Below, one piece after another: positions 8,983-16,638 of a stretch of DNA of 64,000 bases. The notes under the pieces were generated by a model. The model was not told where the DNA came from. It did not search any database and was given only the letters and a program-made list of their open reading frames with translations. A program made the translations under genes and the position numbers. Location: NCBI GenBank assembly GCA_036490475.1, contig DASXDT010000005.1, forward strand, positions 372,001 through 436,000, given 5' to 3'. The stretch's first letter is position 1, and the number at the start of each line of letters is the position of its first letter. Source of the stretch: Candidatus Tumulicola sp. GTDB taxonomy: Bacteria > Vulcanimicrobiota > Vulcanimicrobiia > Vulcanimicrobiales > Vulcanimicrobiaceae.

Positions 8983-9040
8983 GGCGATGGAGCGCCGCCG
9001 ATGTAACCGCCGGGCAGACTGGCTGATGGCTCCTACATAA
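8983..9040 (+). promoter_or_regulatory. Fluoride riboswitch 3 with SD-sequestering hairpin
   Basis: It reads GGCG-AU-GGAGC-GC-CGCC, then AACC, GCC...GGC, UGAUG, GCUCC, UAC. Immediately after, GCTCCT and CATAAA (9030-9041) can pair with TTTATG and AGGAGC (about 9048-9059) to form a long hairpin that buries the ribosome site of the gene at 9066. This is the clearest expression platform in the window: fluoride-bound P1 takes the CUCC strand and frees the ribosome site. Confidence 0.95.
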
Positions 9041-9065
9041 ATCGCAGTTTATGAGGAGCAGTTAA

Positions 9066-10109
9066 TTGAACGTCCGGCAGCGCGTCACCCTGATGCGAAT
9101 TTACCTGAGCGAAGACGTGCGCCATGGGAAGGATTTACTCTACGTAGCCATCGTCGAGGAATTGCGTTCTCAGGGTTTTGCTGGCGCTACCGTATTGAGA
9201 GGCATCGAAGGGTACGGCGGTTCCGGCGAAATTCGTTCGTCGCGGGCACGAGATACCCCCAAACGCCTGCCCGTCGTCATCGAAGTAATCGATAGCGACC
9301 ACAAAGTGCGCTCCGCCATTCCAACGCTGCGAGCTATGATGTCGAGCGGCCTCATTACGACAGAGCGCGTTCGTATAAAAGTTCTAACTTTGAATCCAGG
9401 ATTCGAAAACCAACACGACTTAGCCGCTCGAGGACGCCGGGAACCCGACGCGACGGTGTTCGAACTCTTTCATGAGCTTGCGCGCCACGACAGAAAACTT
9501 ATAAATGACGCGGTCGGTTCCGCGCATGCCGGCTCGGATATTGCAGCCTGCCTTCTAGGGCTGAACTTGTGGCGTGGGCCGTTGGCCAGGTACCGCGATC
9601 ATTTGCTCGTAACGCGCGAACGACCGCCACTCTGGGCTTTCACCCTAGGACCGTCCGCAGAGTGGAACGCTGCGCTATGGTTGACTCTCCCTATGGTCGC
9701 CCGGCTCGTCCGGACTCGTGTGGGGCGTGTTGACGAGTCCATTCGTACCCGGCCCACGGTCGATAGTACCGGACTCACTGCGGCCCTTCTCCGCGACGGT
9801 TTGCGCCATCTCAGTCAGAGCGCGTACCTCCGCAAGGGTCCAGAGGACATTCACGACTTCGCACCAATTGCACTACCGAGCGCCATCGCAACCGATCTCG
9901 CATTGGTCGACGTGATAGCGCACTGGCTTCTTAGACTTTCCGACCGGCACCATCTCTTAGCGAAATCAAGCGCCGAGCAATTCGAGATCGGCGGGTATAA
10001 AGGAGGTTGCGGTTCCTGTCGCACTCGCTGGGGATCGCAAACTCGTGACGAGCAAGCGGTTCCCCCATTTCATCCCGGCTGCCGGTGCTTCGCTAGTGCA
10101 AAGCGATGA
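9066..10109 (+). CDS. DUF190 domain fused to the CxxC/HPGCRC unknown domain
   Basis: A 347-residue two-domain protein. Residues 1-115 are DUF190, closely resembling the stand-alone protein at 21-392 (ATVLRGIEGYG, LPVVIEVIDSD). Residues 145-347 are the unknown domain also found alone at 7819-8493, ending in CGSCRTRWG and PPFHPGCRCFA. The start is TTG at 9066, with AGGAG seven bases upstream held in the riboswitch hairpin. The fusion ties the CrcB-associated DUF190 family to a new domain in a shared fluoride response, so the two probably act together even when encoded apart. The paired cysteines suggest a bound metal. Function unknown. Confidence 0.85.
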   Translation: MNVRQRVTLMRIYLSEDVRHGKDLLYVAIVEELRSQGFAGATVLRGIEGYGGSGEIRSSRARDTPKRLPVVIEVIDSDHKVRSAIPTLRAMMSSGLITTERVRIKVLTLNPGFENQHDLAARGRREPDATVFELFHELARHDRKLINDAVGSAHAGSDIAACLLGLNLWRGPLARYRDHLLVTRERPPLWAFTLGPSAEWNAALWLTLPMVARLVRTRVGRVDESIRTRPTVDSTGLTAALLRDGLRHLSQSAYLRKGPEDIHDFAPIALPSAIATDLALVDVIAHWLLRLSDRHHLLAKSSAEQFEIGGYKGGCGSCRTRWGSQTRDEQAVPPFHPGCRCFASAKR

Positions 10110-10186
10110 AAAAGGCGCACGTTCGAATTGCGGTAAACCCAGTCGTTTGCTTCGCTGCGTCCGGGTCGATCGCAGGCGAAGCGATA

Positions 10187-10663
10187 CTATGGTGCGTTTT
10201 CCCGACTTTCGGCGAGGAAACGACCTCGCATGGAAGCCTCGAGCATATCCGCGTGCGGTAGGTGCAGCCGGACGTCGCTGTGCTCGAAGGGTAACCATTC
10301 GACAGCGAAAATCCCGTCGTGACGCATTTGGGGATGCACTGCTTGGTTCGTAATCTGCGCGTAAAAGCAAACTTCCAGATAAGCCCCGCCCCAGCGTTCT
10401 GTTCGCCGCTCCGCGACGAAGGCAATCTCGCTAGTTATGACATCATAGCCGGTCTCTTCGCGAACCTCGCGAACGGCCGCCGCCTGTAACGTCTCTCCCA
10501 TTCGCGGCGTTCCGCCAGGCAGGTTCAGAACCGTAAGCGCCCGCTTCCGCTCGCGTACGATCAGCAATTCGCCTGGCGCTCGCGAGACGGCGGCCGACAC
10601 TCTAACGCGGTAGGTCTCAGCTTCGTTCAAGCCACTGTCGGCTGGCAAAGAAAAAGCTCCCAT
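10187..10663 (-). CDS. NUDIX hydrolase
   Basis: A hydrolase of nucleoside-diphosphate-linked compounds, about 158 residues, with a complete NUDIX box (GGTPRMGE...REVREETGYD: G-x5-E-x7-REVREETG). The substrate cannot be told from sequence. The frame runs back into riboswitch 4, so the start is downstream: ATG at 10663, with GAGG ten bases before it. An alternative is the TTG at 10648 (codon 6), which would use GGGAG as ribosome site. That GGGAGC pairs with the GCTCC of the riboswitch and is followed by TTTTTC, so the hairpin could block translation and also terminate transcription. NUDIX sanitation of nucleotides under fluoride stress is a guess. Confidence 0.85.
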   Translation of the reverse strand: MGAFSLPADSGLNEAETYRVRVSAAVSRAPGELLIVRERKRALTVLNLPGGTPRMGETLQAAAVREVREETGYDVITSEIAFVAERRTERWGGAYLEVCFYAQITNQAVHPQMRHDGIFAVEWLPFEHSDVRLHLPHADMLEASMRGRFLAESRENAP

Positions 10664-10683
10664 TCGACATCCTCGCTTTCGAA

Positions 10684-10732
10684 TAGGAGCCATCAGCCGT
10701 TGGCCGGCGGTTTGGGGCGGCGCTCCATCGCC
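10684..10732 (-). promoter_or_regulatory. Fluoride riboswitch 4
   Basis: On the minus strand it reads GGCG-AU-GGAGC-GC-CGCC, AAACC, GCC...GGC, UGAUG, GCUCC. Downstream, GCTCC-ATTCGA pairs with TCGAAT-GGAGC and is followed by a T-run (TTTTTC), giving a hairpin that resembles an intrinsic terminator and covers the start region of the NUDIX gene. Confidence 0.94.
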
Positions 10733-10835
10733 TCGAATACTTAAGAATTCACCTCATTTCTACCCAATCCTTCGCGATATATGCTTGCGCGCGACAGCGC
10801 TTTGCGTCATCCTAAGCATAGGCCTAAATCGGCCA

Positions 10836-10888
10836 GGCGTTGGGGCTCGCCGCGCACTAGACCGCTCGTCAGGATGATGGCTCCTACC
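10836..10888 (+). promoter_or_regulatory. Fluoride riboswitch 5 (divergent copy)
   Basis: GGCG (10836-10839) can pair with CGCC (10848-10851). GGGGC pairs with GCUCC with one G-U pair. The conserved 3' part AUGAUGGCUCCUAC is intact, but the AU after GGCG is UU and the middle stem is weak. It is therefore a diverged but plausible crcB-motif RNA. A GGAG at 10896-10899 can pair with its CUCC and serves the GTG at 10908. Only about 100 bases separate it from the opposing riboswitch 4. Confidence 0.7.
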
Positions 10889-10907
10889 ACCTTTGGAGAT
10901 CCACGCT

Positions 10908-11342
10908 GTGGAAGTTCCTCGTCCCTCAAGGTGGGCGTCTCTCACCGAGCGAGTCCGGCGCTGGCTGGATAGAAAAGCGTGCCAAGATGCCGAATCCATC
11001 GCGGCGTTAGAAGTCGAGTGTGCCGGTCTGCGCGAACGCTTGTCCGAAAGCGAACGGCGTGGGCGCGACCGGAGTGAAAGGCTTTATGAGTTGCAACGTC
11101 TGTATTCGGCCGAGCACTTTGAATATCAAGAGGCGTCGCGCAACCTCAATATCGAGCGTCTTCGCAATGCCGGAATGTTTGGCGATCGAGACATTCTCAT
11201 TTCGCGTTCCAAGGAGCTCCAACGTCGCATTCGATACCTGAAGGAGCGACTACGAAAATACGAAGAGGTCGTGGATATCCATGAAGATGAAGCGCCAATT
11301 GTCATTGAAAGTGAGGCACCAGGAGCCTCACCGGCACGATAG
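10908..11342 (+). CDS. Coiled-coil protein of unknown function
   Basis: A soluble protein of about 144 residues dominated by charged coiled-coil segments (leucine/arginine/glutamate heptads around residues 20-70 and 95-125) with an acidic tail. I recognise no family. The GTG at 10908 is preferred over the TTG at 10893 because GGAG at 10896-10899 lies nine bases before it and would be the site sequestered by riboswitch 5. It lies between riboswitch 5 and the divergent riboswitch 6 ahead of the hydrogenase-like operon, so it may share a transcript with that operon. A scaffold or assembly role for the complex is possible but unproven. Confidence 0.65.
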   Translation: MEVPRPSRWASLTERVRRWLDRKACQDAESIAALEVECAGLRERLSESERRGRDRSERLYELQRLYSAEHFEYQEASRNLNIERLRNAGMFGDRDILISRSKELQRRIRYLKERLRKYEEVVDIHEDEAPIVIESEAPGASPAR

Positions 11343-11356
11343 AAAGTGACCGCAAC

Positions 11357-11418
11357 GGCGGAGGAGTTCGCCGGCGAGTGCAACTCGCGAAAAGCCATTC
11401 GGCCAATGACTCCTGACG
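11357..11418 (+). promoter_or_regulatory. Candidate variant fluoride-type riboswitch with extra hairpin
   Basis: GGCG (11357-11360) can pair with CGCC (11369-11372), and GGAGU (11363-11367) with ACUCC (11409-11413). AAAAGCC-AUUC-GGC follows the order of the crcB motif, then CAAUG. It differs from the consensus in three ways: GA replaces AU after GGCG, CAAUG replaces UGAUG, and a GCGAG-UGCAA-CUCGC hairpin is inserted after the pseudoknot. GGGAG at 11442-11446, the ribosome site of the next gene, can pair with its CUCC. It may be a degenerate copy or a variant with a changed ligand. Confidence 0.5.
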
Positions 11419-11452
11419 AACGAATACGCTGGCGTTACGTTGGGAGAACTGT

Positions 11453-12409
11453 TTGACCCTCACCCCTACCGCGGTCCAGGCGGCACAGGTGCTGACCTTA
11501 GTGCTGTTGTCTCCGTTACTGACTGGGTTCATCGCCCGGCTAGAGGCTGTGGTCGCCGGCAAGCGGGGGCCATCGTTCGTTCAGCCCTACCGCGATATTG
11601 TAAAGCTCTTTCACAAGCAGTCCCTGGTACCCGAGCCATCGTCCTGGGTTTTTCGGACGGCTCCATACGTAGCGTGCGGCGCGTATGCGACAATCGCGAC
11701 ATTGATTCCGGTGTTGACGACGTATCCGCTGCCAGGCGCCACCTTCGGCGACATCCTTGCCGGCGCGTTTCTGTTCGCGTTAGCGGGATTCGTTACCGCG
11801 TTGGCAGCGATCGACTCCGGTTCGCAGTATGCCGACATCGGTAGCAGTCGTGCGACAATGGTCGGCATCCTCGTCGAGCCGACGCTTATCTTTGTTTTCT
11901 TTTCGGTCGCATTCATAACTGGAACAGATCTGCCGTATGCGATGAACGCCGCGTTGCGCCATTCTGCGGCAAATGTGCTTCGCCCGGCCCACGTCCTGGC
12001 TACTGCTGCATTCTTCATGATGATGCTTGTCGACACCGGCCGCATACCTATCGAAAGTTCCTCCGCAACCGTGGAATTCGGGATGATCGATGACGCGCGC
12101 TGGTTCGAGCACTCAGGTCCCTGGATGGCGCTCTTTCGGTGGGGCTCATCCATGAAGCAGTTTCTGCTGTACGTCGTCTTTGTAAACGTGCTGCTGCTTC
12201 CCATGGGGCTTTCGTCAGATGGAAATGTCGGCTCCGTCGCATGGGCTGTTGTCACGCTCCTACTAAAAATGCTCCTCATTGCTGTCGTGGTGGTCGTCAT
12301 AGAAACGTCATTTGCGAAACTGCGACTCTACAAGATTACGGAATTCATTGCGACCGGCTTGCTGGTGGCAGTTTTAGCCGTTTTTGCCTACGTGGTTGGG
12401 GTCGGATGA
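11453..12409 (+). CDS. hyfC: Hydrogenase-4/complex I-like membrane subunit (HyfC/NuoH type)
   Basis: A 318-residue protein with about eight membrane helices, of the NuoH/HycD/HyfC family. This subunit normally joins the redox arm to the proton pumps. Family blocks are present: GKRGPSFVQPYRDIVKLFHK in the first loop and DTGRIPIES...VEFGMIDD in the later acidic loop. The start is TTG at 11453 with GGGAG six bases upstream. It is the first gene of a tightly packed operon in which the first five of six genes each overlap the next by four bases. Whether the complex is a hydrogenase is doubtful because the soluble subunits have lost their cofactor ligands. Confidence 0.9.
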   Translation: MTLTPTAVQAAQVLTLVLLSPLLTGFIARLEAVVAGKRGPSFVQPYRDIVKLFHKQSLVPEPSSWVFRTAPYVACGAYATIATLIPVLTTYPLPGATFGDILAGAFLFALAGFVTALAAIDSGSQYADIGSSRATMVGILVEPTLIFVFFSVAFITGTDLPYAMNAALRHSAANVLRPAHVLATAAFFMMMLVDTGRIPIESSSATVEFGMIDDARWFEHSGPWMALFRWGSSMKQFLLYVVFVNVLLLPMGLSSDGNVGSVAWAVVTLLLKMLLIAVVVVVIETSFAKLRLYKITEFIATGLLVAVLAVFAYVVGVG

Positions 12410-13077
12410 GTCTGCACGAGCTCACTGTGCCACAAGCGATGGCGGGCACGATCGCCATGCTGTTACTGCTCGTGCAGCTAGCATTGTTCCGGTCGGTCGT
12501 CATCCCGGAATTCATCCGGCTCTACGCAGTCCAGTCGTGGCTCGTTGCGGCGATTTGTCTCGGCGCCGGTATCACCGAGCACGCCTGGGATCTGATCGTC
12601 CTGGCTATCCTGACCGCCCTGTTTAAGGGACTGCTTCTTCCTGGATACATGCGCGCGCTAGTTCGAGGCATTTCGATGCGAATCGAACTGCCCGCCCGAG
12701 TAAACGTTCTGTTGTCCTTGATTATCGCGGGAGCGTTGATCGGGGTCTCGATTTTAACAGCAGTGCAGTTGCCGCTGCTGGGCGGCATCTTCTTAGCAAA
12801 TGCCGACCTTGCAACAACGCTTTCAATAGTTTTCACGGGATTTCTTCTTGCGATCTTACGGCCAAATGCGGTGGCGCAAGTCATCGCCTTTCTGACGCTC
12901 GAGAATGGCTTATTTTTCGGTACGATCACCCTTGCTCCGGGTCTGCCGTTTATCATCGGCGTCTTGCTGTTGATTGACGTGCTCGCGGCGGTCGTCGTAT
13001 TCGCCATTTTGGTTCGAGCGTTGGTGGGGTCGCAGGCCGCCGCATCCGTTTCGCTCTTTGAAAGGCTGCGAGGGTGA
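12406..13077 (+). CDS. hyfE: HyfE-like membrane subunit
   Basis: A 223-residue, about seven-helix membrane protein similar in length and layout to HyfE of hydrogenase 4 (NuoK-like C-terminal half, for example LRPNAVAQVIAFLTLENGLF, where the glutamate is the NuoK-type channel residue). The ATG at 12406 overlaps the stop of hyfC; the frame upstream of it is not coding. It forms part of the proton- or ion-translocating membrane arm. Confidence 0.85.
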   Translation: MSLHELTVPQAMAGTIAMLLLLVQLALFRSVVIPEFIRLYAVQSWLVAAICLGAGITEHAWDLIVLAILTALFKGLLLPGYMRALVRGISMRIELPARVNVLLSLIIAGALIGVSILTAVQLPLLGGIFLANADLATTLSIVFTGFLLAILRPNAVAQVIAFLTLENGLFFGTITLAPGLPFIIGVLLLIDVLAAVVVFAILVRALVGSQAAASVSLFERLRG

Positions 13078-14519
13078 GCGCGCTATCGTGGGTTATTGTT
13101 GCGATTCCCTTGGGATTGGCATTGGCCGTTCTCGTGGTGCCCTCGCGCGCCGGTCGTTATGCGACTGCCATCGGATCGATTACGTGCGCCGCATGCATCG
13201 GGGTGCTGCTTGTGCGCATCGCCGGCGGGGAAGGCCGTTTGGACGCTCTCTCGGCGCTGTTTCTCGCTCCAGTCGCGATCGTCTACGGGTCAGTAGGACT
13301 GTATTGCCTGTGGTATGTGCGCGCAGAGCCGATCGGCGCGAACGGAGAGGAGCGCTACCGTCGCGAGTTTCTTGCGCTGACGAATGCGTTCGCTTGCGCC
13401 GAAATCGTCGTACCCCTTTTGAGCAATATGGCCGCGCTGTGGGTGGCGCTCGAAGTGACCACGATCCTAGCGGCATTACTCGTGCGTTTGCAAGGCTCAG
13501 ACGCGGCTCTCGAAGCGGCGTGGAAATACCTGTTAGTTGCGTCTTGTGGTTTGGCACTCGGTTTGATCGGGGTCGTTGTACTCTACGCGTCGGGTACGGG
13601 TGCTCTTGGGAGTCATTACGCCCCGCTGTGGTCTTCCTTTATGGCGGTGTCGTCGAAACTCGATTCGAACGCATTGCGACTCGCTTTCATATTCGCGCTG
13701 ATCGGCTTTGGAACCAAGATGGGTCTGGCTCCGATGCACACCTGGCTTCCCGACGCACATGGCGCGGGCCCAACGCCGACGAGCGCGATGTTGTCCGGCG
13801 TGTTGCTATCGGATGCGTTATACGTGATTCTCCGCTTCGCGGCAATTGCGAACGCCGCGCTCGGAACGGGCATGACGCAGCGCTCATTCTTCATCGTTGG
13901 ACTGCTGTCGTTGTTTGTTGGTGCGTTCTTCTTGCTACGCCAACGTGACATTAAACGAATGCTCGCCTATTCGAGTATCGAGCACATGGGCATCATCGCA
14001 TGCGGCCTCGCATTTGGGGCACCCTTGGCGTTGGCTGGGGCGTTGTTACACGTCGTCAATCATGCCGCAGCCAAGGCACTGGCGTTCTATGGGGCTGGCC
14101 GGTTGGCGGCACGGTACGATACGCGAGAAATAGAACGCATTCGCGGCGCAGCTACGATCTTGCCCATATCGGGAACGTTGTTTGCAATGGCGGCGCTGGC
14201 CCTGGCGGGAATGCCCCCATTCGGTCCATTTCGTAGCGAGCTAATGATCCTCTCCGGAGGTTTCTCCGGATTGGCGTGGCCGGTCGCCATCGTCGTTGTC
14301 GGATTATTGCTGGTTGCTTTCGCCGGTATTACGCGTTGGACGATCGCGATGACGGCCGGTGCGGCGCCGCAAGGCGTGCAGCGCGGTGATCGTGATCCGG
14401 CTGCGATCGCGGCGATGGTAGCAGTGTTTACGGTGGTTCTCGTAATAGGACTCTACGTTCCAACTCCGCTCGCCGTGCTCATCGCCAATGCTGGAGCCAT
14501 CGTACGAGGACATCCGTGA
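13074..14519 (+). CDS. hyfF: HyfF-like antiporter-type subunit (NuoM/NuoN family)
   Basis: A 481-residue subunit of the Mrp/NuoLMN antiporter family with about fourteen helices. Channel residues of the family are kept: the glutamate in WVALEVTT, the broken-helix region GLAPMHTWLPDAH, the lysine in HAAAKALAFY, and SSIEHMGII. The start is GTG at 13074, overlapping the previous stop. Preservation of these residues contrasts with the lost cofactor ligands of the next two subunits, so ion movement may still be selected. Confidence 0.88.
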   Translation: MSALSWVIVAIPLGLALAVLVVPSRAGRYATAIGSITCAACIGVLLVRIAGGEGRLDALSALFLAPVAIVYGSVGLYCLWYVRAEPIGANGEERYRREFLALTNAFACAEIVVPLLSNMAALWVALEVTTILAALLVRLQGSDAALEAAWKYLLVASCGLALGLIGVVVLYASGTGALGSHYAPLWSSFMAVSSKLDSNALRLAFIFALIGFGTKMGLAPMHTWLPDAHGAGPTPTSAMLSGVLLSDALYVILRFAAIANAALGTGMTQRSFFIVGLLSLFVGAFFLLRQRDIKRMLAYSSIEHMGIIACGLAFGAPLALAGALLHVVNHAAAKALAFYGAGRLAARYDTREIERIRGAATILPISGTLFAMAALALAGMPPFGPFRSELMILSGGFSGLAWPVAIVVVGLLLVAFAGITRWTIAMTAGAAPQGVQRGDRDPAAIAAMVAVFTVVLVIGLYVPTPLAVLIANAGAIVRGHP

Positions 14520-15898
14520 AGGCCTCAGACGCACTCCTTGAGACGCGCAATGCGCTCGCTGCCGGTGCGCGCTTTGCGTGGCTGTTCTTCGAAGCGGTTG
14601 GGGGCGCCACGCGCGCCCATTACGTGGTCGATGATGCCGGCAAGCTGCACGATTGTGCCGGTGACGTCGAAGGAACGTTACGGTCGCTAGCCTCCGCCAC
14701 GCCTGCCGCAGAATGGTACGAGCGCGAAGCCATCGAGCGCTTCGACATTTCGTTTTCGGAGCTTCCGCTGGCGGCAACGCTGAGCTACCCGGTTGCGGCC
14801 GAGGAGCTTCGCAGCTATTCCGCTTCTGCCGAGGTCTCCACGGTGCTCTATGGTCCCGTGCGTTCGGGAATCGTTGAATCCGCGCGTTGGAATGTCGGCA
14901 CGGCTGGCGAAGATTTCATCGACGTCTGTCCATCGATGTTTTTCAAGCATCGCGGGCTGGAAGAACGTTTCGAGGGCACGCCGCTGCAGCTGGCGCCCTA
15001 CGTGGCCGAGTACGTCTCGGGAGCAACGGCATCGAGCCACGCAGCCGTGTTCAGCCGTGCGGTCGAGGCAGCGCTCGGCATTCGCGTTCCCGATCGTGCG
15101 CGTGCCGCGCGAGCCGTACTTGTCGAGCTCGAGCGGATTCACCAGCATCTTGACTCGTTGGCAAAACTCGCCGATGATGGCTCGCTGTCGGTTGGAGCTG
15201 CCATGACATTTGCGGCGAAGGAGCGCGTTCACCGTTTGCTCTGTGAAGCCACCGGTAACCGATTCGCGCGTGGAACGATCTGCGTCGGAGGAACGCGATT
15301 CGACGCGCTCTCGCGCCTGGCCGACGCGTGCGAACGTGCGCTGGACGAGGTCCAACAGCAGGCGACGCAGACCGTCGCGGGATTGGTATCGACGCCGTCG
15401 CTCATAGATCGCCTTATCGGAACCGGTCGATTGGACGAGTCGACGATTCGTGCATACGGTGCCGTCGGTCCGGTGGCGCGCGGCAGCCACGTTTCTAGCG
15501 ACGTCCGCGCCTGTGACGGCTACCTTTACACGCCGCTTGATGGTGAGGAGACGCGAGAGCAAACCGGCGATGCCGCGGCCCGCGCTCTGGTACGAGTCGG
15601 GGAAATAACACGTTCGTTCCAGCTCATCCGCAACGCCCTCGATGCTGACCCTGCCGGGCCCAGTGTAGTGGCGTATACTCCACAAGACGGATCCGCTATC
15701 GCGCGGGTCGAGTCACCGCAGGGCGAGCTATTGTATTTCGTCCGCATCGAGAGCGGTATTCTGTCGCGTGTTGCGATCCGATCTGCGTCCTTTGCGAATT
15801 GGCCAGCGTTCGTGCCTTCTCTGCCCGGAAACATCTTTACCGACTTTTCGTTTATCGAGCACTCCTTTGGAGCGATCCAGGCAGAGGTCGATCGATGA
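14516..15898 (+). CDS. hyfG: HyfG-like large subunit lacking all NiFe cysteines
   Basis: A 460-residue NuoCD/HyfG-type protein. The NuoC-like part ends in WYEREAIERFDISF, and the large-subunit part keeps the family framework (RARAARAVLVELERIHQHL, the GRLD and VGPVARGS blocks). In true [NiFe] hydrogenases the L1 motif is CxxC...H and the L2 motif is DPCxxC. Here L1 aligns as V-S168-G-A-T171-ASS-H175, and L2, at the extreme C-terminus, aligns as G-A-I454-Q-A-E457. All four metal cysteines are replaced while the flanking sequence aligns without gaps. NuoD of complex I also lacks NiFe, but here the partner small subunit has lost its cluster too. The GTG start overlaps the hyfF stop. Confidence 0.9.
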   Translation: MKASDALLETRNALAAGARFAWLFFEAVGGATRAHYVVDDAGKLHDCAGDVEGTLRSLASATPAAEWYEREAIERFDISFSELPLAATLSYPVAAEELRSYSASAEVSTVLYGPVRSGIVESARWNVGTAGEDFIDVCPSMFFKHRGLEERFEGTPLQLAPYVAEYVSGATASSHAAVFSRAVEAALGIRVPDRARAARAVLVELERIHQHLDSLAKLADDGSLSVGAAMTFAAKERVHRLLCEATGNRFARGTICVGGTRFDALSRLADACERALDEVQQQATQTVAGLVSTPSLIDRLIGTGRLDESTIRAYGAVGPVARGSHVSSDVRACDGYLYTPLDGEETREQTGDAAARALVRVGEITRSFQLIRNALDADPAGPSVVAYTPQDGSAIARVESPQGELLYFVRIESGILSRVAIRSASFANWPAFVPSLPGNIFTDFSFIEHSFGAIQAEVDR

Positions 15899-16638
15899 GC
15901 TGGCTGATGCGCGGTATACGAGGTGGTATTCTCACGACGCGCTATCCGTCCGGCGGCGACGAGATGCCGCAAGCGTACCGCGGCGCGATCGAAGCGTTGC
16001 CGGCAGACGTCGACGTCCAGCGTCGTGCCGCTGCGGCCTGCCTATCTGGAGCAATCATACCGAGCGAGGGCCGTGCCGTCATCGACCCAACACGCTGTTT
16101 TCAATGCGGAGAATGCGCACGCGCCTTTCCGGAGGCGTTCCAAACGACTTCCACGTTCGAGCTCGCGCTGACGGGCGGCGATCCGCATTCGATCCAAGAA
16201 CGGCTCGCCAAACGGGTGCGCACATTAGGACGATCGATTCATCTTCGTCATGTCGACGCAGGCAGCGACGGTTCTGAAGAGCAGGAGCTTGCAGCAATTT
16301 TCAATCCATACTACGACGCAAATCGCTTGGGAATCTTTCTCACGGCGACGCCCCGACATGCCGATGTGCTCGTCGTGACCGGTGCTGTGACGCAATCCAT
16401 GCGCGAGCCATTGCTGCGGACGTTCGACGCAATGCCGAATCCCAAAGTCGTCATCGCACTCGGAACCACGGCGTGCTCCGGCGGAATCTTTGCCGCCGCA
16501 GGCGGCGCGCCCGTCCCGGTACGCGCGGTGCTCGACGTCGATGTCATGATCCCAGGAGCACCACCTGCGCCGCTCTCGATTCTTCACGGCCTCTGGGTCG
16601 CGCTCGGTCGCTCAGATGCACGAGGAACGTTCTTGTGA
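15895..16638 (+). CDS. hyfI: Ferredoxin-like/HyfI small subunit fusion with lost proximal cluster
   Basis: A 247-residue protein. Residues 1-95 resemble HyfH/HycF (TTRYP entry motif, then one ferredoxin motif) and residues 105-247 are the NuoB/HyfI small subunit. In the small subunit all four proximal-cluster cysteines are gone: positions aligned to CNGC are D125 and E128, the third is T192 and the fourth is A222 (PGAPPAP). Cys194 remains nearby. In the ferredoxin part Cys68, Cys71 and Cys74 are present but the fourth is phenylalanine; Cys49, the equivalent of the CP cysteine of the missing first motif, could complete one [4Fe-4S] cluster in the usual crossed fashion. The ATG overlaps the previous stop. 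Confidence 0.88.
   Translation: MSWLMRGIRGGILTTRYPSGGDEMPQAYRGAIEALPADVDVQRRAAAACLSGAIIPSEGRAVIDPTRCFQCGECARAFPEAFQTTSTFELALTGGDPHSIQERLAKRVRTLGRSIHLRHVDAGSDGSEEQELAAIFNPYYDANRLGIFLTATPRHADVLVVTGAVTQSMREPLLRTFDAMPNPKVVIALGTTACSGGIFAAAGGAPVPVRAVLDVDVMIPGAPPAPLSILHGLWVALGRSDARGTFL

Noticed and set aside
9066-10109. Phage head morphogenesis protein because of the C-terminal PPFHPGCRC motif
   Set aside because: The rest of the protein has no phage gp7 features and the N-terminus is DUF190; the context has no phage structural genes.
2434-10888. Dispersed 50-base repeats (AGGAGCCATCAGCC...CGCTCCATCGCC) first taken for REP/MITE-like elements
   Set aside because: Their order of helices matches the fluoride riboswitch exactly, each copy is oriented toward a gene, and loops vary while stems are kept. 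They are regulatory RNAs rather than mobile repeats.
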